A DNA stretch of 64,000 nucleotides, taken from contig CAMQGK010000010.1 in NCBI GenBank assembly GCA_947000775.1, positions 535,001 through 599,000 of the forward strand. The letters are read 5' to 3'. Position 1 is the first letter of the stretch, and each line of letters begins with the position of its first letter. The notes beneath the pieces are model-generated. The model was not told the DNA's origin, did not search any database, and worked only from the letters and a program-made list of their open reading frames with translations. This document shows positions 1 to 7,899 of this stretch, in pieces. The position numbers and the translations under genes were made by a program. The stretch is from Pterois miles (taxonomy: Eukaryota; Chordata; Actinopteri; Perciformes; Scorpaenidae).

Positions 1-594
1 ACCGTGTCCGTATATACATCACCGTGTCCGCGTGTCCGTATATACATCACCGTGTCCGTATATACATCACCGTGTCCGCGTGTCCGTATATACATCACCG
101 TGTCCGTATATACATCACCGTGTCCGTATATACATCACCGTGTCCGCGTGTCCGTATATACATCACCGTGTCCGCGTGTCCGTATATACATCACCGTGTC
201 CGTATATACATCACCGTGTCCGTATATACATCACCGTGTCCGCGTGTCCATCACCGTGTCCGCGTGTCCGTATATACATCACCGTGTCCGTATATACATC
301 ACCGTGTCTGTATATACATCACCGTGTCCGCGTGTCCGTATATACATCACCGTGTCCGTATATACATCACCGTGTCCGCGTGTCCGTATATACATCACCG
401 TGTCCGTATATACATCACCGTGTCCGTATATACATCACCGTGTCCGCGTGTCCGTATATACATCACCGTGTCCGCGTGTCCGTATATACATCACCGTGTC
501 CGTATATACATCACCGTGTCCGTATATACATCACCGTGTCCGCGTGTCCATCACCGTGTCCGCGTGTCCGTATATACATCACCGTGTCCGTATA
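1..594. repeat. 20/28-bp VNTR minisatellite with 300-bp internal duplication
   Basis: The array is built from a 20-bp unit (CCGTATATACATCACCGTGT) that often carries an extra octamer CCGCGTGT, giving 28-bp units. A variant unit lacking TATATA occurs near 248 and again near 548. Bases 1-300 and 301-594 align at exactly 300 bp; the difference I see is C9 versus T309. By length, each 300-bp block holds 13 units, six with the octamer and one with an 8-bp deletion. The array runs off the left edge, so its size is unknown. The unit has no stop codon in any + frame, so all three frames stay open across it; that is a property of the repeat and not evidence of a gene. Confidence 0.95.
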
Positions 595-725
595 CGTCAA
601 CATGAGTCCTCCCCTCATGTGCGAGTCCTTGACTTTTGTTCTAGTGTCTTCTCATGTTTCAATGTGCAGAGGTGTTTTTTCCAGATCCCACACTGGGCCC
701 CCTACAGGAGCCTAGTCTGGAGTTG
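595..725. other. Low-repeat spacer, no gene identified
   Basis: This is non-tandem sequence between the VNTR and the pyrimidine tract. There is a possible splice acceptor (TTTCAATGTGCAG, ending at 669), and the following bases could read as a short peptide. I see no matching GT donor before the pyrimidine tract, so I do not call an exon. It is probably intron of the gene whose exons begin at 898. Confidence 0.5.
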
Positions 726-825
726 CTTTTTTTCTTTTCTTTTCTTTTCTTTTCTTTTCTTTTCTTTTCTTTTCTTTTCTTTTCTTTTCTTTTCTTCTCT
801 TCTCTTCTCTTCTCTTCTCTTATCT
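726..825. repeat. Polypyrimidine microsatellite (CTTTT)n then (CTTCT)n
   Basis: This is a pure pyrimidine run on the + strand: CTTTT pentamers to about 794, then CTTCT pentamers to about 820. It ends in TATCTTAATA. Such strand-asymmetric homopurine/homopyrimidine tracts can form triplex (H-DNA) structures; that is general knowledge and not shown here. An AATAAA follows at about 860, but nothing else supports a transcript end there. Confidence 0.95.
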
Positions 826-897
826 TAATATTCTGGAACCACTGTGTTTAGTGTTCACAATAAAAGTTTTTTTTGTCAACATTTCTGAATGAATCAG

Positions 898-1042
898 GTT
901 CTCCTCCAAACCTGAAGTCCAGCAGGTAGGAGGAGGAGGAGGAGGAGGAGGAGGAGGAGGAGGAGGAGATGATGAGACCTCCATGGCTGATGCAGTCACC
1001 TCCTGCAGGAGGAGGAGCAGCAGGAGCAGCCAGATCCAGCAG
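898..1042 (+). CDS. entr1: Exon A of ENTR1-like coiled-coil gene (internal exon, includes polyglycine)
   Basis: The proposed exon lies between an acceptor (T-rich stretch then GAATCAG, ending at 897) and a donor CAG|GTATGG at 1043. It starts with one base completing a split codon, then reads FSSKPEVQQV, 13 glycines, and DDETSMADAVTS, followed by an Arg/Ser-rich stretch ending SSQIQQ. It ends in phase 0, the only phase in which exon B is open. A second in-phase donor, CAG|GTAGGA, sits at 926 just before the GGA tract, so a form lacking 39 codons is possible. The same frame has a TGA at 890, so the acceptor is needed. The low-complexity stretch is poorly conserved sequence type and carries no domain I recognise. 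The gene name comes from exons C and D. Earlier exons lie left of the window or were not found. Confidence 0.55.
929..967 (+). repeat. (GGA)13 trinucleotide repeat, coding for polyglycine
   Basis: Thirteen uninterrupted GGA codons lie in exon A's frame. They would be translated as glycine if the donor at 1043 is used, and would be intronic if the donor at 926 is used. On the minus strand the tract reads as poly-serine (TCC), a shadow frame. Pure trinucleotide runs of this length are usually polymorphic. Confidence 0.9.
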
Positions 1043-1603
1043 GTATGGATGTGTCAGCATTTCTCTCGTTTGTTTGCTGCTGTTTGCTGAGCTGGATTCT
1101 TGTTTCTTCGTCTTCTTCTTGGTGGAAACTGTCCGTCTCAGAGACGCCATGTTGGATCTGCTGCTGCAGCAGCTTCTGTTCGTGATCACTGACTGCAGGT
1201 CAGTTTTAGAGGCTGAATGTGAGTCTTCAGGCAGTGTGCTGGACATCAGTGTGAACGTTGTGATGAAAACCTGTAAATGTTCGTTCTATCTATGAAACAT
1301 CTCTGCGGTTCCATTTTGATCACATGAACCTCGGCTGATTCCACTCTTCTGTATTGATGAATATCACGTCAGTCTGACAGCGAGTGAGAAGCTGACATTA
1401 ATAGAGATAATACAGATGTGTTTAGGTGTCTAACATCTGTCCACAATGATAGAGTTTCCTCATGAGCATGTTTTATTATGACATAATGCAATGTGTGTAG
1501 TTTAGGGAACTTGGGAGAACACACAGCCTTCAGAGACAAAACAGGAACTTCCTGTTTTCACCCTCCAAAATAAAATAAGTTTGTGTTTCTCTGAATGTCT
1601 CAG
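1043..1603 (+). other. Intron between exons A and B
   Basis: This starts with GTATGG and ends with TTTCTCTGAATGTCTCAG. It contains no tandem repeat. The segment 1142-1198 is also bounded by AG and GTCAGT, but its open phase leaves two extra bases and cannot join exon B, so it is treated as intronic. No RNA gene or mobile element was recognised. Confidence 0.55.
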
Positions 1604-1677
1604 CTGAAGGAGGAGAACATGTCTCTGAGGAGATCCATTAGGGAGCTGCAGAGGAGATCAGAGGCTAACGAATCCAG
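1604..1677 (+). CDS. entr1: Exon B of ENTR1-like coiled-coil gene
   Basis: This is a 74-bp exon with a good acceptor (TTTCTCTGAATGTCTCAG) and donor CCAG|GTTAGC. Only phase 0 is open; the other two forward phases meet TGA or TAG. It encodes LKEENMSLRRSIRELQ followed by RRSEANES and two bases of a split Arg codon completed in exon C. Leu1, Asn5, Leu8, Ile12 and Leu15 fall on heptad a/d positions, and the register continues into exon C (Val, Leu, Leu), which supports the splice join independently of the codon phase. It is part of a coiled coil. ENTR1 proteins act on endosomes and at the centrosome and midbody through such coiled-coil interactions; that role is family knowledge and is not visible here. 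Confidence 0.8.
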
Positions 1678-1766
1678 GTTAGCGTCAGCCAATCACGTCA
1701 GCACCAACCCCACCGATGACAGACACTGCCAGCGTTTACCCATCATGCCTCTGTCCTCCCTGTCAG

Positions 1767-1878
1767 GGTAGCACAACTGTCGGAGGAGCTGCTCCAGAGG
1801 AGGCGTCAGGAGGAGAAGGAGGCTCAGGATCTGGAGAGCATGGTTCACTCGGTGGAGCAGAACCTGCACCTGATGACA
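1767..1878 (+). CDS. entr1: Exon C of ENTR1-like coiled-coil gene
   Basis: This is a 112-bp exon after a strong pyrimidine-rich acceptor (CTCTGTCCTCCCTGTCAG) and before a strong donor ACA|GTGAGT at 1879. Its first G completes the split Arg codon from exon B. It then encodes 37 residues beginning VAQLSEELLQRRRQEEKEAQ and ending MVHSVEQNLHLMT, in phase 0. Leu and Val stay in heptad register, with a charged Glu/Arg/Lys surface. The ending, joined to exon D's RRAVKAE, matches what I remember of the C-terminal ENTR1/SDCCAG3 coiled coil, and is the main basis for the name. The donor directly abuts the 34-bp minisatellite: the first repeat unit begins at GAGT within the splice signal. Confidence 0.85.
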
Positions 1879-1880
1879 GT

Positions 1881-3443
1881 GAGTAACCCTGGTCATATAC
1901 AGCTCTGGATCAGGGAGTAACCCTGGTCATATACAGCTCTGGATCAGGGAGTAACCCTGGTCATGTACGGCTCTGGATCAGGGAGTGACCCTGGTCATAT
2001 ACAGCTCTGGATCAGGGAGTGACCCTGGTCATGTACGGCTCTGGATCAGGGAGTAACCCTGGTCATGTACGGCTCTGGATCAGGGAGTAACCCTGGTCAT
2101 ATACGGCTCTGGATCAGGGAGTGACCCTGGTCATATACAGCTCTGGATCAGGGAGTAACCCTGGTCATGTACGGCTCTGGATCAGGGAGTGACCCTGGTC
2201 ATATACAGCTCTGGATCAGGGAGTAACCCTGGTCATGTACAGCTCTGGATCAGGGAGTAACCCTGGTCATATACAGCTCTGGATCAGGGAGTGACCCTGG
2301 TCATATACAGCTCTGGATCAGGGAGTAACCCTGGTCATATACAGCTCTGGATCAGGGAGTGACCCTGGTCATATACAGCTCTGGATCAGGGAGTAACCCT
2401 GGTCATATACAGCTCTGGATCAGGGAGTAACCCTGGTCATATACAGCTCTGGATCAGGGAGTAACCCTGGTCATATACAGCTCTGGATCAGGGAGTAACC
2501 CTGGTCATATACAGCTCTGGATCAGGGAGTAACCCTGGTCATATACAGCTCTGGATCAGGGAGTAACCCTGGTCATATACAGCTCTGGATCAGGGAGTAA
2601 CCCTGGTCATATACAGCTCTGGATCAGGGAGTAACCCTGGTCATATACAGCTCTGGATCAGGGAGTAACCCTGGTCATATACAGCTCTGGATCAGGGAGT
2701 AACCCTGGTCATGTACGGCTCTGGATCAGGGAGTAACCCTGGTCATATACAGCTCTGGATCAGGGAGTAACCCTGGTCATATACGGCTCTGGATCAGGGA
2801 GTAACCCTGGTCATATACAGCTCTGGATCAGGGAGTAACCCTGGTCATGTACGGCTCTGGATCAGGGAGTGACCCTGGTCATATACAGCTCTGGATCAGG
2901 GAGTAACCCTGGTCATGTACGGCTCTGGATCAGGGAGTAACCCTGGTCATGTACGGCTCTGGATCAGGGAGTAACCCTGGTCATGTACGGCTCTGGATCA
3001 GGGAGTGACCCTGGTCATATACAGCTCTGGATCAGGGAGTAACCCTGGTCATGTACGGCTCTGGATCAGGGAGTAACCCTGGTCATGTACGGCTCTGGAT
3101 CAGGGAGTAACCCTGGTCATATACAGCTCTGGATCAGGGAGTAACCCTGGTCATGTACGGCTCTGGATCAGGGAGTAACCCTGGTCATATACAGCTCTGG
3201 ATCAGGGAGTAACCCTGGTCATATACAGCTCTGGATCAGGGAGTAACCCTGGTCATGTACGGCTCTGGATCAGGGAGTAACCCTGGTCATATACAGCTCT
3301 GGATCAGGGAGTAACCCTGGTCATATACAGCTCTGGATCAGGGAGTGACCCTGGTCATGTACGGCTCTGGATCAGGGAGTAACCCTGGTCATATACAGCT
3401 CTGGATCAGGGAGTAACCCTGGTCATATACAGCTCTGGATCAG
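1881..3443. repeat. 34-bp intronic minisatellite, 46 copies
   Basis: The unit starts GAGTAACCCTGGTCAT, continues TACAGCTCTGGATCAGG (with a two-base join), and is 34 bp. The span of 1,563 bp equals 46 units minus one base, so the copies appear free of indels. Nearly all variation is at three sites: GTAACC or GTGACC, CATATAC or CATGTAC, and ACAGC or ACGGC, with the last two strongly linked. A uniform block of ATATACAGC units lies at about 2230-2700, with mixed types on both sides, as expected from local gene conversion or slippage. The array begins inside the exon C splice donor, so unit 1 overlaps functional sequence. Confidence 0.97.
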
Positions 3444-3564
3444 CTCAACAGATCTGAGTCACTCTTCCATTTAACAGTGTCCACTTTATTAGGAACACCC
3501 AAACTCTCATTACTTCCTGTTTCATCATCACAATATAAAAGAACAGTGATATGAATGTAATGTC
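3444..3564. other. Short unique intron segment with possible dispersed-repeat fragment
   Basis: This non-tandem sequence separates the minisatellite from the CT-rich tract. CACTTTATTAGGAACACC, at about 3482-3499, resembles a terminal sequence I have seen in dispersed fish repeats. The fragment is too short to assign to a family. No coding exon is supported. Confidence 0.4.
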
Positions 3565-3912
3565 TATCCCCCCTCTCTCTCTCTCTCCATCCCCCCTCTC
3601 TCTCTCTCCCCCCTCTCTCCCCCTCTCTCTCTCCATCCCCCCTCCCTCTCTCTCCCCCTCTCTCTCTCCATCCCCCCTCCCTCTCTCCCCCCACCTCTCT
3701 CTCTCTCTCCCCCCTCTCTCCCCCCTCTCTCCCTCCATCTCTCTCTCTCCCCTCCTCTCTCCCCCCCACCTCTCTCTCTCCCCCTCTCTCTCTCTCCATC
3801 CCCCACCTCCCCCCCTCTCTCCCCTCTCTCTCTCTCCATCCCCCTCCCTCTCTCCCCCCTCTCTCTCTCCATCCCCCCTCTCTCTCTCCCCCTCTCTCTC
3901 TCCATCCCCCCT
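3565..3912. repeat. CT-rich low-complexity tract with CCATCCCCCC motif
   Basis: The + strand is almost pure pyrimidine, made of (CT)n runs broken by C4-C7 blocks and a recurring TCTCTCTCCATCCCCC motif. Long open frames on both strands here (Ser/Pro/Leu on +, Arg/Glu/Gly on -) come from the composition. The tract resumes at 4241 beyond the SINE, so the SINE probably inserted into it. A GGGGGCCCCC palindrome sits at 3913-3922, at the junction with the SINE. Confidence 0.95.
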
Positions 3913-3924
3913 GGGGGCCCCCTT

Positions 3925-4240
3925 GGGGGCGGCAGTAGCTCAGTCTGTAGGGAGTTGGCTTGGGAACCGGAGGGTCACCGGTTCAAGTCCCGACATGGAC
4001 CAAGAACTGAGCGTGAACTGGTAGCTGGAGAGGTGCCAGTTTACCTCTTGGGCACTGCCGAGGTGCCCCTGAGCAAGGCACCAAACCCCCAACTGCTCAG
4101 GGCGCTTGTCAGGAGCAGCCCCCTCACTCTGACACCTCTCCAATCGTTGCATGTATATGGACTTGTTTGTGCATGTGTGTGTATTAGTTAACAGAGTGAA
4201 AAAATTGAATTTCCCCTAGCGGGACTAATAAAGGAATATC
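3925..4240 (+). mobile_element. tRNA-derived SINE, sense orientation
   Basis: The 5' head is tRNA-like, with an A-box-like TAGCTCAGTCTGTAGGG at about 3936 and a B box GGTTCAAGTCC at about 3980, the RNA polymerase III internal promoter of tRNA-derived SINEs. A tRNA-unrelated body follows (GGCACTGCCGAGGTGCCCCT, then GAGCAAGGCACC). The 3' end is AATTTCCCCTAGCGGGACTA followed by ATAAAGG. I recognise the general type as a common percomorph/teleost SINE but cannot name the family. Target-site duplications cannot be resolved because both flanks are CT repeats. It lies in the intron between exons C and D, in the same orientation as the gene. Confidence 0.85.
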
Positions 4241-4324
4241 TTCTCTCTCTCTCTCCCCTCTCCCCCTCTCTCTCTCCCCCTCTCTCTCTCTCCATCCCCC
4301 CTCCCTCTCTCCCCCCTCTCTCTC
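4241..4324. repeat. CT-rich low-complexity tract, right part
   Basis: This continues the pyrimidine tract interrupted by the SINE, with the same CCATCCCCCC motif. It runs directly into the exon D acceptor, so it probably serves as that exon's polypyrimidine tract. Confidence 0.9.
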
Positions 4325-4329
4325 GATAG

Positions 4330-4392
4330 AGGCGAGCAGTGAAAGCAGAGTCCAGTGTCTCCAGACTGAAGGTGGAGTTGCAGCAGCTGCAG
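4330..4392 (+). CDS. entr1: Exon D of ENTR1-like coiled-coil gene, last exon in window
   Basis: This 63-bp exon follows a long pyrimidine tract and GATAG, and ends at donor CTGCAG|GTCAGA (4393). In phase 0 it encodes 21 residues starting RRAVKAESSVSRLKVELQ and ending with Gln, continuing the coiled coil of exons B and C. The join ...LHLMT|RRAVKAE... is close to the ENTR1/SDCCAG3 coiled coil as I remember it. It ends in phase 0, so more coding exons are expected. None appears in the next 59.6 kb, which is satellite. Either the gene continues beyond the window across a very long intron, or this copy is truncated. Confidence 0.8.
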
Positions 4393-4547
4393 GTCAGACT
4401 GACCTTTTTGTATAAACTTAATTTCCAGGTGATTCACTTAACAACCAGTTAACTCTAACACGAATGTATAAATATATAAATTTGTTCATACATGAACACA
4501 AATATACATCTGACTACTATACTATACTCTGTGCTACGAGCATGGTG
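4393..4547 (+). other. Start of intron after exon D, AT-rich edge of satellite
   Basis: This begins with GTCAGA and turns AT-rich. ACTATACTATACTCTG, at 4516-4531, resembles the reverse complement of the satellite core (CATAGTATAGTATG), so it may be a decayed, inverted monomer. No exon is visible. Confidence 0.5.
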
Positions 4548-4583
4548 AAAAAAAAAAAGTCACAGTATAGTATGTCGATAAAT
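4548..4583 (+). repeat. First satellite monomer, split by SINE
   Basis: An 11-A run is followed from 4559 by GTCACAGTATAGTATG and CGATAAAT. This is satellite monomer sequence left of the SINE insertion and marks the left border of the array. Confidence 0.9.
4572..4583. repeat. Left target-site duplication (12 bp)
   Basis: ATGTCGATAAAT is identical to 4958-4969 and flanks the SINE-like element. Because the target is itself a tandem repeat, the match could partly reflect monomer identity, but its exact placement at both element ends favours a TSD. Confidence 0.8.
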
Positions 4584-4957
4584 CCATCCATCCATCGTCA
4601 ACCGCTTATCCCGTTAGGGGTCGCGGGGGGGCTGGAGCCGATCCCAGCTGGCATAGGGCGAAGGCAGGGTACACCCTGGACAGGTCGCCAGTCCATCGCA
4701 GGGCACATAGAGACAGACAACATATAGACAGACAACCATTCACACTCACATTCACACCTACGGGCAATTTAGAGTCATCAATTAACCTAAACAGCATGTC
4801 TTTGGACGGTGGGAGGAAGCCGGAGTACCCGGAGAGAACCCACGCTTACACGGGGAGAACATGCAAACTCCACACAGAAGAGCCGCAAGCTGGAATCGAA
4901 CCTGCGACCCTCTTGCTGTGAGGCGACAGCGCTAACCACTACACCACCGTGCAGCCC
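4584..4957 (-). mobile_element. tRNA-headed SINE-like element, antisense orientation, with 12-bp TSD
   Basis: Read on the minus strand from 4957, the element has an A-box-like TGGTGTAGTGG and a B box GGTTCGATTCC, the RNA polymerase III promoter of a tRNA-derived SINE. The body and tail contain CTGGCGACCTGTCCAGGGTG and GCTGGGATCGGCTCCAGC, and the element ends in GATGGATGGATGG. This tail is very common in fish genomes and resembles LINE-derived 3' ends; I do not assign a family. The flanks are the identical 12-mer ATGTCGATAAAT at 4572-4583 and 4958-4969, a clean target-site duplication within a satellite monomer, so the insertion is younger than that monomer. Confidence 0.85.
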
Positions 4958-4969
4958 ATGTCGATAAAT
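4958..4969. repeat. Right target-site duplication (12 bp)
   Basis: This is the second copy of ATGTCGATAAAT, at the 5' end of the antisense SINE-like element and continuous with the interrupted satellite monomer. Confidence 0.8.
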
Positions 4970-5090
4970 TTTACTAAAAAAAAAAGTCATAGTATAGTAT
5001 GTCAATAAATTTTACTAAAAAAAGTCATAGTATAGTATGTCGATAAATTTTACTAAAAAAAAGTCATAGTATAGTATGTCGATAAATTTT

Positions 5091-7078
5091 CCGTAAAAAA
5101 AGTCATAGTATAGTATGTCGATAAATTTTCCATAAAAAAAGTCATAGTATAGTTTGTCGATAAATTTTACTAAAAAAAGTCATAGTATAGTATGTCGATA
5201 AATTTTCCATAAAAAAAGTCATAGTGTAGTTTGTCAATAAATTTTACTAAAAAAAGTCATAGTATAGTATGTCGATAAACTTTCTGTTAAAAAAGTCATA
5301 GTATAGTATGTCGATAAATTTTACTAAAAAAAGTTATAGTATAGTATGTCGATAAATTTTACGAAAAAAAAGTCATCGTATAGTGTGTTGATAAATTTTA
5401 CTAAAAAAAGTCATAGTATAGTATGTCGATAAATTGTACTAAAAAAAGTCATAGTATAGTATGTCGATAAATTTTACTAAAAAAAGTCAAAGTATAGTAT
5501 GTCGATAAATTTTATTTTAAAAAGTCATAGTATAGTATGTCGATAAATTTTACTAAAAAAAGTCATAGTATAGTATGTCGATAAATTTTACTAAAAAAAG
5601 TCATAGTATAGTATGTCGATAAATTTTACTAAAAAAAGTCATAGTATAGTATGTCGATAAATTTTACTAAAAAAAGTCATAGTATAGTATGTCGATAAAT
5701 TTTCAATAAAAAAAGTCATAGTACAGTATGTCGATAAATTTTACTAAAAAAAGTCATAGTATAGTATGTTGATAAACTTTCTGTTAAAAAAGTCATAGTA
5801 TAGTATGTCGATAAATTTAATTTAAAAAAATTCATCGTGTAGTATGTCGATAAATTGTACTAAAAAAAGTCATAGTATAGTATGTCGATAAATTTTACTA
5901 AAAAACGTCATAGTATAGTATGTCGATAAATTTTACTAAAAAAGTCATAGTATAGTATGTCGATAAATTTTACTGAAAAAAGTCATAGTATAGTATGTCG
6001 ATAAATTTTCTGCAAAAAAGTAATAGTATAGTATGTCGATAAATTTTACTAAAAAAAGTCATAGTATAGTATGTCGATAAATTTTCCGTAAAAAAAGTCA
6101 TAGTATAGTATGTCGATAAATTTTCCATAAAAAAAGTCATAGTATAGTTTGTCGATAAATTTTACTAAAAAAAGTCATAGTATAGTATGTCGATAAATTT
6201 TCCATAAAAAAAGTCATAGTGTAGTTTGTCAATAAATTTTACTAAAAAAAGTCATAGTATAGTATGTCGATAAACTTTCTGTTAAAAAAGTCATAGTATA
6301 GTATGTCGATAAATTTTACTAAAAAAAGTTATAGTATAGTATGTCGATAAATTTTACGAAAAAAAGTCATCGTATAGTGTGTTGATAAATTTTACTAAAA
6401 AAAGTCATAGTATAGTATGTCGATAAATTGTACTAAAAAAAAGTCATAGTATAGTATGTCGATAAATTTTACTAAAAAAAGTCAAAGTATAGTATGTCGA
6501 TAAATTTTATTTTAAAAAGTCATAGTATAGTATGTCGATAAATTTTACTAAAAAAAGTCATAGTATAGTATGTCGATAAATTTTACTAAAAAAAGTCATA
6601 GTATAGTATGTCGATAAATTTTACTAAAAAAAGTCATAGTATAGTATGTCGATAAATTTTACTAAAAAAAGTCATAGTATAGTATGTCGATAAATTTTCA
6701 ATAAAAAAAGTCATAGTACAGTATGTCGATAAATTTTACTAAAAAAAGTCATAGTATAGTATGTTGATAAACTTTCTGTTAAAAAAGTCATAGTATAGTA
6801 TGTCGATAAATTTAATTTAAAAAATTCATCGTGTAGTATGTCGATAAATTGTACTAAAAAAAAGTCATAGTATAGTATGTCGATAAATTTTACTAAAAAA
6901 CGTCATAGTATAGTATGTCGATAAATTTTACTAAAAAAGTCATAGTATAGTATGTCGATAAATTTTACTGAAAAAAGTCATAGTATAGTATGTCGATAAA
7001 TTTTCTGCAAAAAAGTAATAGTATAGTATGTCGATAAATTTTACTAAAAAAAGTCATAGTATAGTATGTCGATAAATT
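5091..7078 (+). repeat. Two tandem copies of a 995-bp higher-order unit
   Basis: The ordered series of monomer subtypes from 5091 to 6085 is repeated from 6086 to about 7078, an offset of 995 bp (about 26 monomers). The series starts with CCGT then CCAT subtypes and includes the rare AGTGTAG/TTGTCAATAAA, TCATCGTATAGTGTGTTG and TTCATCGTGTAG monomers in the same places. Differences are mainly one-base changes in A-run length. After 7078 the pattern changes. Confidence 0.9.
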
Positions 7079-7899
7079 TTACTAAAAAAAGTCATAGTAT
7101 AGTATGTCGATGAATTTTACTAAAAAAAAGTCATAGTATAGTTTGTCGATAAATTTTACTAAAAAAGTAATAGTATAGTATGTCGATAAATTTTACTTAA
7201 AAAAGTCATAGTATAGTTTGTCGATAAATTTTACTAAAAAAAAAGTCATAGTATAGTATGTCGATAAATTTTACTTAAAAAAGTCATAGTATAGTTTGTC
7301 GATAAATTTTACTAAAAAAGTAATAGTATAGTATGTCGATAAATTTTACTTAAAAAAGTCATAGTATAGTATGTCGATAAATTTCACTAAAAAAGTCATA
7401 GTATAGTTTGTCGATAAATTTTACTAAAAAAGTAATAGTATAGTATGTCGATAAATTTTACTTAAAAAAGTCATAGTATAGTATGTCGATAAATTTCACT
7501 AAAAAAAGTCATAGTATAGTATGTCGATAAATTTTACTAAAAAAAGTCATAGTATAGTATGTCAATGAATTTTACTAAAAAAAGTCATGGTATAGTATGT
7601 CGATAAATTTTACTAAAAAACGTCATAGTATAGTATGTCAATAAATTTTATGAAAAAAAGTCATAGTATAGTTTGTCGATAAATTTTACTAAAAAAAGTC
7701 ATAGTATAGCTTGTCGATAAATTTTACTAAAAAAAGTCATAGTATAGTTTGTCGATAAATTTTACTAAAAAAAGTCACAGTATAGTATGTCGATAAATTT
7801 TCTGTTAAAAAAGTAATAGTATAGAATGTCGATAAATTTTACTAAAAAACGTCATAGTATAGTATGTCGATAAATTTCACTAAAAAAGTCATAGTATAG

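Noticed and set aside
4..828. Long + strand open frames across 1-830
   Set aside because: They arise because the 20/28-bp VNTR unit has no stop codon in any + frame, then run into the pyrimidine microsatellite. No start context, splice structure or protein-like composition.
858..863. AATAAA as the 3' end of an upstream gene
   Set aside because: It is followed by T-rich sequence, but nothing upstream looks like a coding 3' end, and the same T-rich stretch serves better as the exon A acceptor tract.
1142..1198. 57-bp segment with AG before and GTCAGT after, reading DAMLDLLLQQLL
   Set aside because: Its only open phase ends two bases into a codon, which cannot join exon B (open only in phase 0), nor does it accept exon A's phase-0 end.
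848..1246. Minus-strand 132-codon open frame with a poly-serine run
   Set aside because: The poly-serine is the reverse of the GGA13 tract. It overlaps exon A, which is supported by phase-compatible splicing to exons B-D.
3440..3905. Minus-strand Arg/Glu/Gly-rich and + strand Ser/Pro/Leu-rich open frames
   Set aside because: Direct translations of the CT-rich low-complexity tract in several overlapping frames; no gene signal.
3925..4000. A functional tRNA gene
   Set aside because: It has A-box and B-box motifs, but the sequence continues into a SINE body and tail and I could not fold a convincing cloverleaf, so it is a SINE head.
4584..5005. Short open frames over the second SINE
   Set aside because: They cover the repeat's tail and head on both strands and extend into satellite; no known transposon protein is encoded.
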